A stretch of DNA of 64,000 bases from Bacteroidales bacterium. GTDB taxonomy: Bacteria; Bacteroidota; Bacteroidia; Bacteroidales; UBA932. Position numbers and translations under genes: made by a program. The stretch spans positions 1-64,000 of the forward strand of contig JAFZRX010000001.1 in assembly GCA_017619675.1 (NCBI GenBank), written 5' to 3'. Position 1 is the first letter of the stretch; each line of letters opens with the position of its first letter. Positions 54,809 through 64,000 of this stretch are shown piece after piece. Under the pieces are notes generated by a model that ran no database searches, was not told the origin of the DNA, and saw only the letters and a program-made list of their open reading frames with translations.

Positions 54809-54827
54809 ACAATAAGGTTAGTTAAGT

Positions 54828-57272
54828 ATGAAAGTTCTAAAATTCGGAGGCACGTCGGTAGGTTCCAGCCAAAGCCTCGCAAACGTCAAGAGTATATCGG
54901 AGTCCCAGGAGTCCTCAGTCATCGTTGTCGTGTCCGCACTTTCGGGTGTTACGGACGCCCTTCTGGATGTGAGCAAACTGGCCGAAATGTCCAATCCAGA
55001 CTATCCAGAGCTGTTTGAGAAGATCAAGACCCGCCATTATGACCTGGTGGGCGAACTGTTCCCTGACAAGGAGAAAAGCCAGGCCGTGACAGCCAAGCTG
55101 GATGTCCTTTTCGCCGAGCTTGGAGACCTTCTCAAGGGAATCTCACTTTTGCATATACTTACAAAGCGCACTTCTGACCAGGTGGTAAGTTATGGGGAGA
55201 GACTTTCCTCAATTATTATCTCCGAACTCATTGACGATGCGGAGCTCTACGACGCCCGCGCCCTCATCAAGACCGTTCCCCGCAACCATAAGGATGTGCC
55301 TGATTTCCAGGCAACTGGCAAGCTTCTCAAGGAGGCCTTCAAGAATTTCAGGGGCAAGGGCAAGATAGCCGTCGTACCCGGATTCATATCCACCGATGCG
55401 GCCACCGGAATAGTCACCAACCTGGGAAGGGGCGGATCTGACTACACTGCAAGTATTATCGCTTCCGAACTGGACGCTGACTGCCTTGAAATCTGGACCG
55501 ACGTTGACGGTTTCATGACCGCCGACCCCCGCATCATCAAGACTTCATACGTAATTAACGAACTGAGTTACCAGGAAGCGATGGAACTTTGCAACTTTGG
55601 AGCAAAGGTCATCTATCCTCCAACCTTGTTCCCGGTCCGCGCCAAGAACATCCCCATAAAGGTAAAGAACACCTTCAACCCGGAGGCTCCGGGCACAATA
55701 ATAAAGGAAGTATGCGAACGCCATCAGGACAGGCCCGTAACGGGTATCTCCTCAATCAGTGACACCTGCCTGATCACCCTTTCAGGTAACTCAATGGTAG
55801 GTATCGTTGGCGTTGACGGCCGCATCTTCAGCCGTCTGGCTGCATACAGCATCAGCGTGTTCCTCATCTGCCAGTCATCTTCAGAGACAGGTATCTCCAT
55901 TGGTGTGGGCGCATCAGACGCCCCTCTGGCATGCCGGATCCTCAATGAGGAGTTCGAGCATGAGATTTCCACCGGAGAGATCAACCCTATCTGCGCGGAC
56001 TACGGTCTGGCCACAATAGCAATCGTGGGAGACGGAATGCGCAACAACGCCGGTCTTGCCGGTAAACTGTTCAGCACCCTTGGCCGCAACGGCATCAGCG
56101 TGATCGCCTGCGCGCAGGGCAAGGACGAGACCAACATCTCGTTTGTAGTTGACGGCAAATACCTCCGCAAGTCCATAAACGTAATCCACGATGGATTCTT
56201 CCTTTCTGAATATCAGGAACTTAACCTGTTTATCTGCGGAGTGGGCACAGTGGGAGGAAGACTTATAGACCAGATAGCCTCCCAGCAGCAGAGGCTCAAG
56301 GAAGAGCGCAACCTCAAACTGAATATCGTGGGTATTGCGCGCAGTTCCAAGGCTGTCTTCGACCGCGGCGGCATAGACCTTTCCAATTATAAAGAACTCC
56401 TGGAGAAGGGCATTTCTCTCAGGAGCGTGGAGCACCTCCGCGACGAAGTTATCGCCATGAACATATTCAATTCTGTGTTCGTGGACTGCACCGCCAGCGA
56501 GGACGTGGCTTCCATCTACAAGGATCTGTTCCAGCATGGAGTATCGGTAGTGGCCGCGAACAAGGTGGCCGCATCGTCCGAATATTCCAACTACCGCACC
56601 CTCAAGGACACCGCCCGCAAGAGGGGAGTCAAGTACCTCTTCGAGACCAACGTGGGCGCCGGACTGCCAATCATCAACACCATCAATGACCTGGTGAACA
56701 GCGGCGACAAGATCCTCAAGATAGAGGCAGTGGTCAGTGGAACGCTGAACTTCATATTCAACACCCTTTCAGAGGACGTTCCGTTCAGCCAGACCGTGCG
56801 TATGGCCAAGGAGCAGGGCTTCTCCGAGCCGGATCCGCGCGTGGACCTGTCCGGAAAGGACGTGATCCGCAAGCTGGTTATCCTGGCGCGCGAGGCAGGT
56901 TATGAGGTTAACCAGGAAGATGTGAAGGCAGACCTGTTCATCCCCACGGAGTTCTTCAACTGCAGCCTGGAGGAGTTCTGGCGCAAGCTGCCTTCGCTTG
57001 ACGCGAACTTCGAGGAGCGCCGCAAGCAGCTTGAGGCTGAGAACAAGCACTGGAGGTTCGTTGCCAAGATGGAGAACGGCGAACTGTCAGTGGGACTGGC
57101 ATCGTTCCCGCAGAACCATTCGTTCTACAGGCTGGACGGATCCAACAATATCATACTTCTGACCACCAGGCGTTACAACCAGCATCCAATGCTCATACAG
57201 GGCTACGGTGCGGGCGCAGGCGTTACGGCGGCGGGAGTTTTCGCAGACATTATGAGCATAGCCAACATATAG
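54828..57272 (+). CDS. thrA: Bifunctional aspartate kinase/homoserine dehydrogenase
   Basis: The protein has 814 residues. The aspartate kinase part (1-~300: KFGGTSVGSSQ, GRGGSDYTASII, EIWTDVDGFMTADPR) is followed by ACT domains (~300-450) and homoserine dehydrogenase (~460-814: CGVGTVGGRLIDQIA Rossmann motif, GVSVVAANKVA, GLPIINTINDL). It makes homoserine from aspartate semialdehyde in two separate activities and is the threonine-branch enzyme. First gene of thrA-thrB-thrC-asd, 3 bp before thrB. Confidence 0.96.
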   Translation: MKVLKFGGTSVGSSQSLANVKSISESQESSVIVVVSALSGVTDALLDVSKLAEMSNPDYPELFEKIKTRHYDLVGELFPDKEKSQAVTAKLDVLFAELGDLLKGISLLHILTKRTSDQVVSYGERLSSIIISELIDDAELYDARALIKTVPRNHKDVPDFQATGKLLKEAFKNFRGKGKIAVVPGFISTDAATGIVTNLGRGGSDYTASIIASELDADCLEIWTDVDGFMTADPRIIKTSYVINELSYQEAMELCNFGAKVIYPPTLFPVRAKNIPIKVKNTFNPEAPGTIIKEVCERHQDRPVTGISSISDTCLITLSGNSMVGIVGVDGRIFSRLAAYSISVFLICQSSSETGISIGVGASDAPLACRILNEEFEHEISTGEINPICADYGLATIAIVGDGMRNNAGLAGKLFSTLGRNGISVIACAQGKDETNISFVVDGKYLRKSINVIHDGFFLSEYQELNLFICGVGTVGGRLIDQIASQQQRLKEERNLKLNIVGIARSSKAVFDRGGIDLSNYKELLEKGISLRSVEHLRDEVIAMNIFNSVFVDCTASEDVASIYKDLFQHGVSVVAANKVAASSEYSNYRTLKDTARKRGVKYLFETNVGAGLPIINTINDLVNSGDKILKIEAVVSGTLNFIFNTLSEDVPFSQTVRMAKEQGFSEPDPRVDLSGKDVIRKLVILAREAGYEVNQEDVKADLFIPTEFFNCSLEEFWRKLPSLDANFEERRKQLEAENKHWRFVAKMENGELSVGLASFPQNHSFYRLDGSNNIILLTTRRYNQHPMLIQGYGAGAGVTAAGVFADIMSIANI

Positions 57273-57275
57273 CCT

Positions 57276-58202
57276 ATGAAAAAGACCATAAAAGTGTTCG
57301 CACCGGCTTCCATAGCCAACATGGGATGCGGTTTTGACATTATGGGAATGGCGCTTGACGAGGTGGGCGACGTCCTGCAGATCAGCGCCGAGGACGGCGA
57401 GGGCATTACCATTGAGAACCAGTCAGGAGTGCCCCTTCCGGAAGACATTGAGATGAACGTGATAACCCCGGTTATCCGCAAGTTCTTCCAGATGACCGGC
57501 CTGATGGCAAAAGTGGACGTGGTTATACTCAAGAAGATATATCCGGGTTCCGGAATAGGCTCCAGCGCTGCTTCCAGCGCCGCCGCCGCTTACGGCATGA
57601 ACGAACTGTTCGACTGCCCTCTGAGCGAGGAGGACGTGGTAGTGTGCGCAATGGAGGGAGAGAATCTGGCCAGCGGTGGATACCATGCCGACAACGCCGC
57701 GCCAGCGGTGATGGGAGGCATTATCCTCATCCGCGGCTACGAACCCCTGGACGTGATCAAGCTCCCGGTTCCGGGTAATTTCTATTGCGCCATGATACAT
57801 CCTGCAATTGTGGTCTCCACAAAGGAAGCCAGGAGCATTTTGCCAAAGGAGGTTCCCATGCACACGGCGGTGCGCCAGTGGGGCAACGTGGGAGGCCTGG
57901 TGGCAGGGTTGTATTCAGGCAATATCGGCCTCATAGGCCGCTCCATGAAGGATGCGGTGGCGGAGCCGTACCGCAAGCAGTTCATCCCAGGATTTGACGA
58001 GCTCCGCGAGAAACTGACGGCCGCGGGAGCCCTGGCAATGAACATTGCCGGGTCCGGCCCGTCCGTTTTCGCGCTCGCGGACAAATACGAGATCGCCCAT
58101 CACGCGGAGGCCATCCTCAAGGAGCATTTCGACGCACTGGGCATCGGGTATGAATCCTTCGTGGTAAAAGTGTCCAACAAGGGAGCAAAACTGGTAGCGT
58201 AG
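57276..58202 (+). CDS. thrB: Homoserine kinase
   Basis: The protein has 308 residues, GHMP kinase family: KVFAPASIANMGCGFDIMG at the start, ATP-binding PGSGIGSSAASSAAAA, and C-terminal NIAGSGPSVFALAD. It phosphorylates homoserine. Adjacent to thrC (start on the next base). Confidence 0.96.
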   Translation: MKKTIKVFAPASIANMGCGFDIMGMALDEVGDVLQISAEDGEGITIENQSGVPLPEDIEMNVITPVIRKFFQMTGLMAKVDVVILKKIYPGSGIGSSAASSAAAAYGMNELFDCPLSEEDVVVCAMEGENLASGGYHADNAAPAVMGGIILIRGYEPLDVIKLPVPGNFYCAMIHPAIVVSTKEARSILPKEVPMHTAVRQWGNVGGLVAGLYSGNIGLIGRSMKDAVAEPYRKQFIPGFDELREKLTAAGALAMNIAGSGPSVFALADKYEIAHHAEAILKEHFDALGIGYESFVVKVSNKGAKLVA

Positions 58203-59501
58203 ATGCTGTATTATTCCACAAATGGCAAGGCGCCCCTGGCTGACCTGCGCAAGGCCGTGGTAAAGGGCCTGGCGGAGGACAGGGGACTGTATATGCCCCA
58301 GAGCCTCAGGAGGCTTCCGGACAGTTTCTTCGATGAGATAGACAAACTGTCTTTCCAGGAGATAGCGTTCCGGGTGGCCGAGTCATTCTTTGGGGAGGAT
58401 ATCCCCGCTGAAAGGCTCAAGGCCATAGTTTATGACACTTTGAGTTTCGACTGCCCGGTTGTAAAGGTTACGGACAGCATATATTCCCTGGAACTGTTCC
58501 ACGGGCCCACGCTGGCCTTCAAGGACGTGGGAGCGCGCTTCATGGCAAGGCTCCTGCAGTACTTCAGGGACGGAAGCGGCCTGGTGAACGTGCTGGTGGC
58601 CACCTCCGGCGACACGGGAAGCGCCGTTGCAAACGGCTTCCTGGGCGTGGAGGGCACACGCGTGTTCGTCCTTTATCCAAAGGGGAAGGTGAGCCCCATC
58701 CAGGAGTGCCAGTTCACCACGCTGGGAAGGAACATCACGGCGCTGGAAATCGACGGCGTATTTGACGATTGCCAGGCGCTGGTGAAGAACGCCTTCATGG
58801 ACGATGAGCTGAACTCCCTGATGAAGCTGACCTCCGCAAACAGCATAAACGTGGCGCGCTTCCTGCCGCAGTCCTTCTACTACTTCTACACTTACGCGCA
58901 GATGAAGGCGCGCGGACTGGCGGACAACCTGGTGATGTGCGTGCCCAGCGGCAACTTCGGGAACATCTGCTCGGCCCTGTTCGCAAAGGCCATGGGACTG
59001 CCGGTAAAGAGGTTTATCGCTGCCAACAACATAAACGACGTTTTCTTTAAATACCTCCAGACCGGAGTCTATACGCCAAAGCACAGCGTGCAGACTTTGG
59101 CCAACGCCATGGACGTGGGCGATCCCAGCAATTTCGCCCGTATCCTGGACCTTTACGGGGGCAGCTGGGAAAATATACGCAAAGACATTTCAGGGGCCGT
59201 AGTGAACGATTCTACCATAAAGAAAAGCATTCTGGAGTGCTGGCGCGATAACGCGTATCTGCTGGACCCGCACGGGGCATGCGGATTCCGCGCCTTGAGC
59301 GACGGCCTGCAGCCCGGCGAGTCCGGCGTGTTCTGCGAGACGGCCCATCCGGCCAAGTTCAAGGACACGGTGGAGAAAGTGATTGGCGAACCCGTTGCCA
59401 TACCGGAAAGGCTGGCGGAGTTCATGAAGGGGGAGAAGCAGTCCGTTGCCCTCTCGAAAGATTTCAGTGATTTCAAGGATTACCTTAAAAAACAAGCATA
59501 A
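58203..59501 (+). CDS. thrC: Threonine synthase
   Basis: The protein has 432 residues. PLP lysine K107 in [11 protein letters not shown]; other motifs [14 protein letters not shown] and [15 protein letters not shown]. Converts phosphohomoserine to threonine. Ends 1 bp before the asd ATG. Confidence 0.96.
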   Translation: MLYYSTNGKAPLADLRKAVVKGLAEDRGLYMPQSLRRLPDSFFDEIDKLSFQEIAFRVAESFFGEDIPAERLKAIVYDTLSFDCPVVKVTDSIYSLELFHGPTLAFKDVGARFMARLLQYFRDGSGLVNVLVATSGDTGSAVANGFLGVEGTRVFVLYPKGKVSPIQECQFTTLGRNITALEIDGVFDDCQALVKNAFMDDELNSLMKLTSANSINVARFLPQSFYYFYTYAQMKARGLADNLVMCVPSGNFGNICSALFAKAMGLPVKRFIAANNINDVFFKYLQTGVYTPKHSVQTLANAMDVGDPSNFARILDLYGGSWENIRKDISGAVVNDSTIKKSILECWRDNAYLLDPHGACGFRALSDGLQPGESGVFCETAHPAKFKDTVEKVIGEPVAIPERLAEFMKGEKQSVALSKDFSDFKDYLKKQA

Positions 59502-59502
59502 G

Positions 59503-60510
59503 ATGAAAGTAGCTATTGTTGGTGCAAGCGGAGCCGTAGGCCAGGAGTTCCTGAAGGTTCTCGCAGAAAGGAATTTCCCCGTTGACGACCTGGTCCTCTT
59601 TGGATCCGAGCGCAGCGCCGGGACCAAGTACACATTCAAGGGAAAGGAGTATGAAGTAAAACTTCTCCAGTATAACGACGATTTCAAGGACGTGGACATA
59701 GCGTTCACCTCCGCGGGAGCCGGAACTTCCAAGGAATTCGCCAAGACCATAACCAAGTACGGAGCCATAATGATTGACAACTCCAGCGCTTTCAGGATGG
59801 ACGATGACGTGCCCCTGGTAGTGCCCGAGTGCAACGCGGAGGACGCCCTGGTGCGCCCCCGCGGAATCATCGCCAACCCCAACTGCACCACAATCATGAT
59901 GGTGGTCGTACTCAAGCCCATCGAGAAGCTTTCGCACATCACCAGGATCCATGTGGCCAGTTACCAGTCCGCTTCGGGCGCAGGCGCCCAGGCCATGGCG
60001 GAACTGGAGCAGCAGTACAAGGACCTGGCGGAGGGCAAGCCCGTGACGGTAAAGAAATTCGCCTACCAGCTGGCATATAACGTAATCCCCCAGGTGGACG
60101 TGTTCACTGACAACGGCTATACCAAGGAGGAGATGAAGATGTTCAACGAGACCCGCAAGATCATGCACTCGGACGTGAAATGCTCCGCAATGTGCGTACG
60201 CATTTCAGCTCTCCGATCCCATTCGGAGGCGGTGTGGATCGAGACGGAGGAGCCGTTGGACGTGCGCCGCGTTCAGGCGGCGCTGGCCACCGCTCCCGGA
60301 GTCACCCTCAAGGACGTTCCTGAAGAGCATGAATATCCTATGCCTCTCTATACGGCGGGCAAGGACAACGTCTATGTTGGACGCGTCCGCAAGGACCTCA
60401 CTAATGAGAACGGCATAACCCTCTGGCTCTCAGCGGACCAGATCAAGAAGGGCGCGGCGCTCAACGCCGTGCAGATTGCCGAGTATCTTATTGCTCAGAA
60501 AGCAGTTTAG
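59503..60510 (+). CDS. asd: Aspartate-semialdehyde dehydrogenase
   Basis: I chose the ATG at 59503 ([16 protein letters not shown]), the natural N-terminus; the upstream extension is inside thrC. The protein has 335 residues. NADP motif [10 protein letters not shown] and catalytic Cys in ANPNCTT are present, with [13 protein letters not shown] in between. Supplies the semialdehyde for Thr, Met and Lys. The 3' end overlaps convergent cstA by 23 bp. Confidence 0.96.
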   Translation: MKVAIVGASGAVGQEFLKVLAERNFPVDDLVLFGSERSAGTKYTFKGKEYEVKLLQYNDDFKDVDIAFTSAGAGTSKEFAKTITKYGAIMIDNSSAFRMDDDVPLVVPECNAEDALVRPRGIIANPNCTTIMMVVVLKPIEKLSHITRIHVASYQSASGAGAQAMAELEQQYKDLAEGKPVTVKKFAYQLAYNVIPQVDVFTDNGYTKEEMKMFNETRKIMHSDVKCSAMCVRISALRSHSEAVWIETEEPLDVRRVQAALATAPGVTLKDVPEEHEYPMPLYTAGKDNVYVGRVRKDLTNENGITLWLSADQIKKGAALNAVQIAEYLIAQKAV

Positions 60511-61951
60511 CCTGACGTTTCCTGTACCAGATAAAGAACAGGACTAGCGGAATCAGGAAACTTGCGATTCCAATGTAGGCCGTGTAGGCCACAGGAATGT
60601 TGAAGCCTATCTTGGCGGTACATATGAACGTGGTGCAGACGGAAGTCATGAAGCACGCGGGGAAAAGGGCCATCAGGAAGTATGGCTCTTTTCTCTTATA
60701 TACCAGGTAGACCGTCAGCGCCCAGAAAGTGAATATTGAAAGCGTCTGGTTAGACCAGCCGAAGTATCTCCAGATCACATCAAAGCCGTTTGCGTTGGCA
60801 ATGTTGAACCAGAGCAGCAGGCCGGTGACTACGAAAATGGGGATGCTCACCGCAAGGCGCTTGGAGATGGCCTTCTGCTCAATCTTGAAGGCGTCCGCTA
60901 TGATGAGGCGGGCGGAGCGCAGGGCCGTATCACCGCTGGTGATAGGCGCCGCGACAACGCCCAGCAGGGCCAGGATGCTTCCTACCGTTCCAAGCCAGTG
61001 CTTGCAGACAACGTTGACCACCTGCGGCGCGGCGGTGATGTTCTCAGCGCCCATCTCCACATTGCCTCCGGCATAGAAGAAATATCCCGATACGGTTGCC
61101 CAGATAACGGCGATGACTCCTTCAGTGATCATTGCCCCGTAATAAACCGGACGGCCGAGTTTCTCGTTCTTGATGCACCTGGCCATGAGAGGGGACTGCG
61201 TGGCGTGGAATCCGCTGATGGCTCCGCACGCTATGGAGATGAACAGGCAGGGGAATATGCTGCCGTTCTGAGGGGTCCTGTTCTGCATGCCGTCCCAGAT
61301 CTCCGGAACTCCGCCGGGCCATTTAACCAGGAGGCATATCAGCATTGAAACCGCCATGAATATGAGGGAGAAGGCGAAGATTGGATAAATCTTGCCTATG
61401 ATCTTGTCAATAGGAACCAGCGTGGCGATCACATAGTAAATGAGGATTGCGGCCACGCAGATCATCTGAACGGACACGCTGCCTTCCTTGATTATGTTGC
61501 CAAGGATAACGGCAGGGCTGTATACGAACACGGCCCCCACGAGGAGGAGCAGCAGGACGCTGAACGCCAGCATCACGGCCTTTGTCCTCTTGCCCAGGTA
61601 TTTGCCAACTATCTCCGGAAGTCCGATTCCTCCGTTCTCAACGGATACCATTCCGGAAAGATAGTCGTGAACGGCTCCGCCAAGGACGCATCCCAGGACT
61701 ATCCAAAGATAGCAGGAAGGACCGAACATGGCTCCCAGGATGGCTCCGAAGATGGGGCCGGTTCCCGCTATGTTCAGGAACTGGATCATGTAGACCTTCC
61801 AGGTTGGCATGGGGATGTAGTCCAGGCCGTCGAACTTTGTGTAGGCGGGGGTCTTCCTTTCCGGGTCAGGCTGGAAGGCTCTCTCAGTAAACTTTCCGTA
61901 AAGCACGTACCCCACAATCAGGAGTGCGATGCAGATGATCATAGTTACCAT
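60488..61951 (-). CDS. cstA: Carbon starvation protein A family transporter
   Basis: The protein has 487 residues with about twelve to thirteen membrane segments and CstA motifs ([60 protein letters not shown]). CstA proteins import peptides or pyruvate on starvation in studied bacteria. It is shorter than E. coli CstA (~700), the form common in Bacteroidota and Firmicutes. It lies 6 bp after the DUF1846 gene and ends inside asd. Confidence 0.93.
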   Translation of the reverse strand: MVTMIICIALLIVGYVLYGKFTERAFQPDPERKTPAYTKFDGLDYIPMPTWKVYMIQFLNIAGTGPIFGAILGAMFGPSCYLWIVLGCVLGGAVHDYLSGMVSVENGGIGLPEIVGKYLGKRTKAVMLAFSVLLLLLVGAVFVYSPAVILGNIIKEGSVSVQMICVAAILIYYVIATLVPIDKIIGKIYPIFAFSLIFMAVSMLICLLVKWPGGVPEIWDGMQNRTPQNGSIFPCLFISIACGAISGFHATQSPLMARCIKNEKLGRPVYYGAMITEGVIAVIWATVSGYFFYAGGNVEMGAENITAAPQVVNVVCKHWLGTVGSILALLGVVAAPITSGDTALRSARLIIADAFKIEQKAISKRLAVSIPIFVVTGLLLWFNIANANGFDVIWRYFGWSNQTLSIFTFWALTVYLVYKRKEPYFLMALFPACFMTSVCTTFICTAKIGFNIPVAYTAYIGIASFLIPLVLFFIWYRKRQAKLLSEQ

Positions 61952-61957
61952 ATATCT

Positions 61958-63421
61958 CTAATTCTTTTTTACGGGGTCGCAAGTGAGGCCCACGCCAAGT
62001 TTCTTGAATATCTTGCGGTCCACCTCGCTCAGGAGCACGGTGGAGTGTACCTGGCAGCCGTTGAGCAGCGGCAGGCAGGACAGCGCCTTGCGGCAGTTTT
62101 CGTCATTTATGCTGAGCACGGAGAGGGCGACCAGGACCTCGTCAGTGTGGAGGCGGGGGTTCTTTCCGTGGAGGAAGGATACCTTGGTTTTCTGGATGGG
62201 CTCAATCATGTACTCAGGGATGAGCTTGGTCTGGTGGTCGATGCCGGCGAGGTGCTTGATGGCATTGAGGATGAGCGCGGCGCTGGGCCCCAGAAGGGGG
62301 CTGGTCTCCGCGCTTATCAGAGTGCCGTCCTGCAGCTCGATGGCGGACGACGGCACGCCGGACTTCTCCTTGCGCTCGCGCGCGGCCACGGTGGCGCGGC
62401 GGTAGTCCGTGGTGATGCCCAGCTGCTTCATCAGCAGGCGGATTTTGTTCACTTCGCTGTCATTGCGCTGGCCGTCGGCCAGGCGTCCCAGGGCTTCGTA
62501 GTAGCGGCGTATAACCTCGTGCTTGGAGGCTTCGCAGCACACCTCATCGTCCTTGATACAGTAGCCGATCATGTTCACGCCCATGTCGGTGGGGGACTTG
62601 TAGGGGCTTTCTCCGTAGATGCCCTCGAACAGGGCCTTGAGGACGGGGAAGATCTCTATGTCACGGTTGTAGTTGACCGCTGTCTTTCCGTATGACTCCA
62701 GGTGGAACGGGTCGATCATGTTGACGTCGTTGAGGTCCGCGGTGGCGGCTTCGTATGCGATGTTGATGGGGTGCTTGAGCGGGAGGTTCCAGATGGGGAA
62801 GGTCTCGAACTTGGCGTATCCCGCCTTGATGCCGCGCTGGTTTTCCTGGTACAGCTGGCTCAGGCATACGGCCATCTTGCCGCTGCCGGGGCCGGGGGCG
62901 GTGACAATGACCAGCTTCCTGGTGGTCTCAACGTAGTCGTTCTTGCCGAAGCCTTCGTCAGAGTCAATGAGGTCAACGTTGTTGGGATAGCCCTCGATGG
63001 TGTGGTGGTAGTACACTTTGATTCCCAGCCATTCAAGGCGGCTGCGGTATGCGTCGGCGCTGGACTGGCCGTTGTAGTGGGTGATGACCACGGAACTTAC
63101 CAGGAAGCCGCGGGAGATGAACTCGTCGCGGAGGCGGAGGACGTCAACGTCATAGGTGATGCCCAGGTCCGCGCGCATCTTGTTCTTCTCTATGTCTACC
63201 GCGCTGATTACAATGACTATTTCCGCATCGTCCTTGATCTGGTCAAGCATCTTGAGCTTGTTGTCAGGCTCGAATCCGGGGAGGACGCGGCTGGCATGGT
63301 GGTCGTCAAAAAGTTTCCCTCCGAATTCCATGTAGAGCTTGTCGCCGAATTCGGCGATTCTTTCTTTGATGCGTTCGGATTGGATCTTGAGATATTTGTC
63401 GCTGTCGAAACCGTATTTCAT
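61958..63421 (-). CDS. DUF1846 domain protein
   Basis: The protein has 487 residues, the full DUF1846 length, with characteristic segments KYGFDSDKYLKIQSERI at the N-terminus, EFGGKLFDDHHASRVLPGF, APGPGSGKMAVCLSQLY (P-loop-like) and MGVNMIGYCIKDDE. Structures of this family resemble two-domain ligand-binding proteins; the cellular role is not established. It is upstream of cstA in the same direction, so the two may be co-regulated. Minus-strand TATTTTTG (63447-63454) is a -7 candidate. Confidence 0.9.
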   Translation of the reverse strand: MKYGFDSDKYLKIQSERIKERIAEFGDKLYMEFGGKLFDDHHASRVLPGFEPDNKLKMLDQIKDDAEIVIVISAVDIEKNKMRADLGITYDVDVLRLRDEFISRGFLVSSVVITHYNGQSSADAYRSRLEWLGIKVYYHHTIEGYPNNVDLIDSDEGFGKNDYVETTRKLVIVTAPGPGSGKMAVCLSQLYQENQRGIKAGYAKFETFPIWNLPLKHPINIAYEAATADLNDVNMIDPFHLESYGKTAVNYNRDIEIFPVLKALFEGIYGESPYKSPTDMGVNMIGYCIKDDEVCCEASKHEVIRRYYEALGRLADGQRNDSEVNKIRLLMKQLGITTDYRRATVAARERKEKSGVPSSAIELQDGTLISAETSPLLGPSAALILNAIKHLAGIDHQTKLIPEYMIEPIQKTKVSFLHGKNPRLHTDEVLVALSVLSINDENCRKALSCLPLLNGCQVHSTVLLSEVDRKIFKKLGVGLTCDPVKKN

Positions 63422-63466
63422 GAGAATGAATGATAAATACGGGATACAAAAATAGTAAAAAATGTG

Positions 63467-63474
63467 TATATTTG
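63467..63474 (+). promoter_or_regulatory. Putative -7 element of the cytidylate-kinase-like gene
   Basis: TATATTTG fits TAnnTTTG and lies 21 bp before the ATG at 63496; no matching TTTG was found upstream at the right spacing. Confidence 0.4.
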
Positions 63475-63495
63475 AAAGACTAAAACTAATTAACG

Positions 63496-64000
63496 ATGGA
63501 TACTCAGCAGAAATTTGTCATTACCATAAACCGCCAGTTCGGTACCAACGGACGCCAGATAGCCAACAAGTTGGCAGCCAACCTTGGCGTCATGATCGTT
63601 GACCGCCAGATCCTTTCAGGAATGGCTGAAAAACTGAATATGCAGGAGGAGGAAATCCAGAAGATGGAGCGCAAGAAACCTTCCTTCTGGGAGAGAGTAA
63701 GTTATTTCTACAGGAATTCACCTGCCATGATAAGCACTCCCAGCGTAGATCTCATGGGCATGACATCCTCCCAGATGTACAAGGAGCAGGTGGACATCAT
63801 GAGGTCCATTGCGGAGGAGGAATCCTGCGTTGTAGTAGGCCGTCTGGGCTTCGAGGTGTTCAAGGATCACCCCAACCATATCAGCATCTTCCTGTTCTCT
63901 GACCTTGAAGACAGGATCCTCAAGGTGATGGAGATGTACGGTATCTCACGTGCGGAAGCCACCAAGCAGATCAAGCAGGTAGACGACGCCCGCGAGGAAT
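63496..64000 (+). CDS. Cytidylate-kinase-like family protein (3' end outside window)
   Basis: At least 168 residues from ATG 63496, continuing past the end of the window. The start FVITINRQFGTNGRQIANKLA is the phosphate-binding region, where the GSGG-type loop of true cytidylate kinases is varied; VVVGRLGFEVFKDHPNHISIF and SRAEATKQIKQVDDAR fit the AAA_33/cytidylate_kin2 group. Such proteins are frequent in Bacteroidota and Firmicutes; real nucleotide specificity is not established. Confidence 0.85.
   Translation, partial: MDTQQKFVITINRQFGTNGRQIANKLAANLGVMIVDRQILSGMAEKLNMQEEEIQKMERKKPSFWERVSYFYRNSPAMISTPSVDLMGMTSSQMYKEQVDIMRSIAEEESCVVVGRLGFEVFKDHPNHISIFLFSDLEDRILKVMEMYGISRAEATKQIKQVDDAREE

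Noticed and set aside
54758-54827. Attenuator or leader peptide for thrA
   Set aside because: Only about 15 bases separate the predicted transcription start from the thrA ATG, too few for a leader ORF and terminator.
1-64000. tRNA or rRNA genes
   Set aside because: No cloverleaf with a T-loop (GTTCGAnTC) or rRNA-like stretch was recognised by eye in the intergenic regions; a covariance-model scan would be needed to exclude a tRNA fully.

Overview
The window looks like chromosome of a member of the Bacteroidota, most likely an uncultured Bacteroidales lineage of moderately high GC. The evidence is gene content and promoters. The gene content includes a DUF1846 protein, a cytidylate-kinase-like protein, a TGS-type nucleoside kinase, a fused ThrA (aspartate kinase/homoserine dehydrogenase), mitochondrial-type aconitase, Rhs core repeats and many lipoprotein signals. 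Several start regions carry the Bacteroidota -33/-7 promoter (TTTG, 19 bp, TAnnTTTG). The lineage below phylum is inference.

Layout. 1-3.0 kb: the 3' end of a large Rhs/YD-repeat gene with an AT-rich variable tip holding an HEYGH motif, plus a translationally coupled secreted protein. 3.0-8.5 kb: an unknown gene, a small arginase-fold protein and a glycine cleavage operon (gcvT-gcvH-gcvPA-gcvPB, P-protein split). 8.4-15.7 kb: housekeeping genes (TrmO-like tRNA methyltransferase, M23 lipoprotein, a GH2-like protein lacking its catalytic Asn-Glu, nucleoside kinase, upp, a lipoprotein, a rhodanese). 15.8-22.0 kb: a more AT-rich accessory island with an XRE-ImmA/IrrE regulator plus PIN protein, a 17-residue-repeat secreted protein, a membrane-anchored hypothetical protein, and a NUDIX hydrolase coupled to a PLD-helicase-DUF3427 protein; REP-like palindromes lie at its edge. 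22.0-27.7 kb: a minus-strand operon, outer-membrane protein-potA-potB-potC-potD-deoxyribosyltransferase-like gene. 27.8-40.1 kb: a complete branched-chain amino acid operon, ilvD-ilvB-ilvN-ilvC-leuA-leuC-leuD-cimA-leuB-ilvE, preceded by what reads as a classical ribosome-dependent attenuator: a Leu/Ile/Val-rich leader peptide, an antiterminator pairing and a terminator. 40.1-41.3 kb: a REP-associated tyrosine transposase (RAYT) relative flanked by REP-like palindromes. 41.3-45.6 kb: a minus-strand lysine cluster (aminotransferase, aspartate kinase, lysA, membrane protein). 45.7-51.2 kb: an AAA ATPase behind a strong palindrome, then metF-metH. 51.2-54.8 kb: citrate synthase and aconitase. 54.8-60.5 kb: thrA-thrB-thrC-asd. 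60.5-64 kb: cstA, a DUF1846 gene and the start of a cytidylate-kinase-like gene.

Together the window is dominated by amino acid biosynthesis: the aspartate family (asd, two aspartate kinases, lysA, thrABC, metF/metH), the branched-chain family (with a citramalate synthase, so isoleucine could be made from pyruvate without threonine) and one-carbon supply (Gcv, MetF, MetH). The best candidates for little-described biology are the BCAA attenuator, the RAYT/REP set, the HEYGH-tipped Rhs protein and the 15.8-22 kb island. No rRNA, tRNA, CRISPR array or insertion sequence was recognised. No gene-free stretch exceeds 300 bases; the longest are 21778-22053 (REP-like and other palindromes), 27745-28001 (attenuator) and 40070-40309 (long hairpin and REP-like palindromes).
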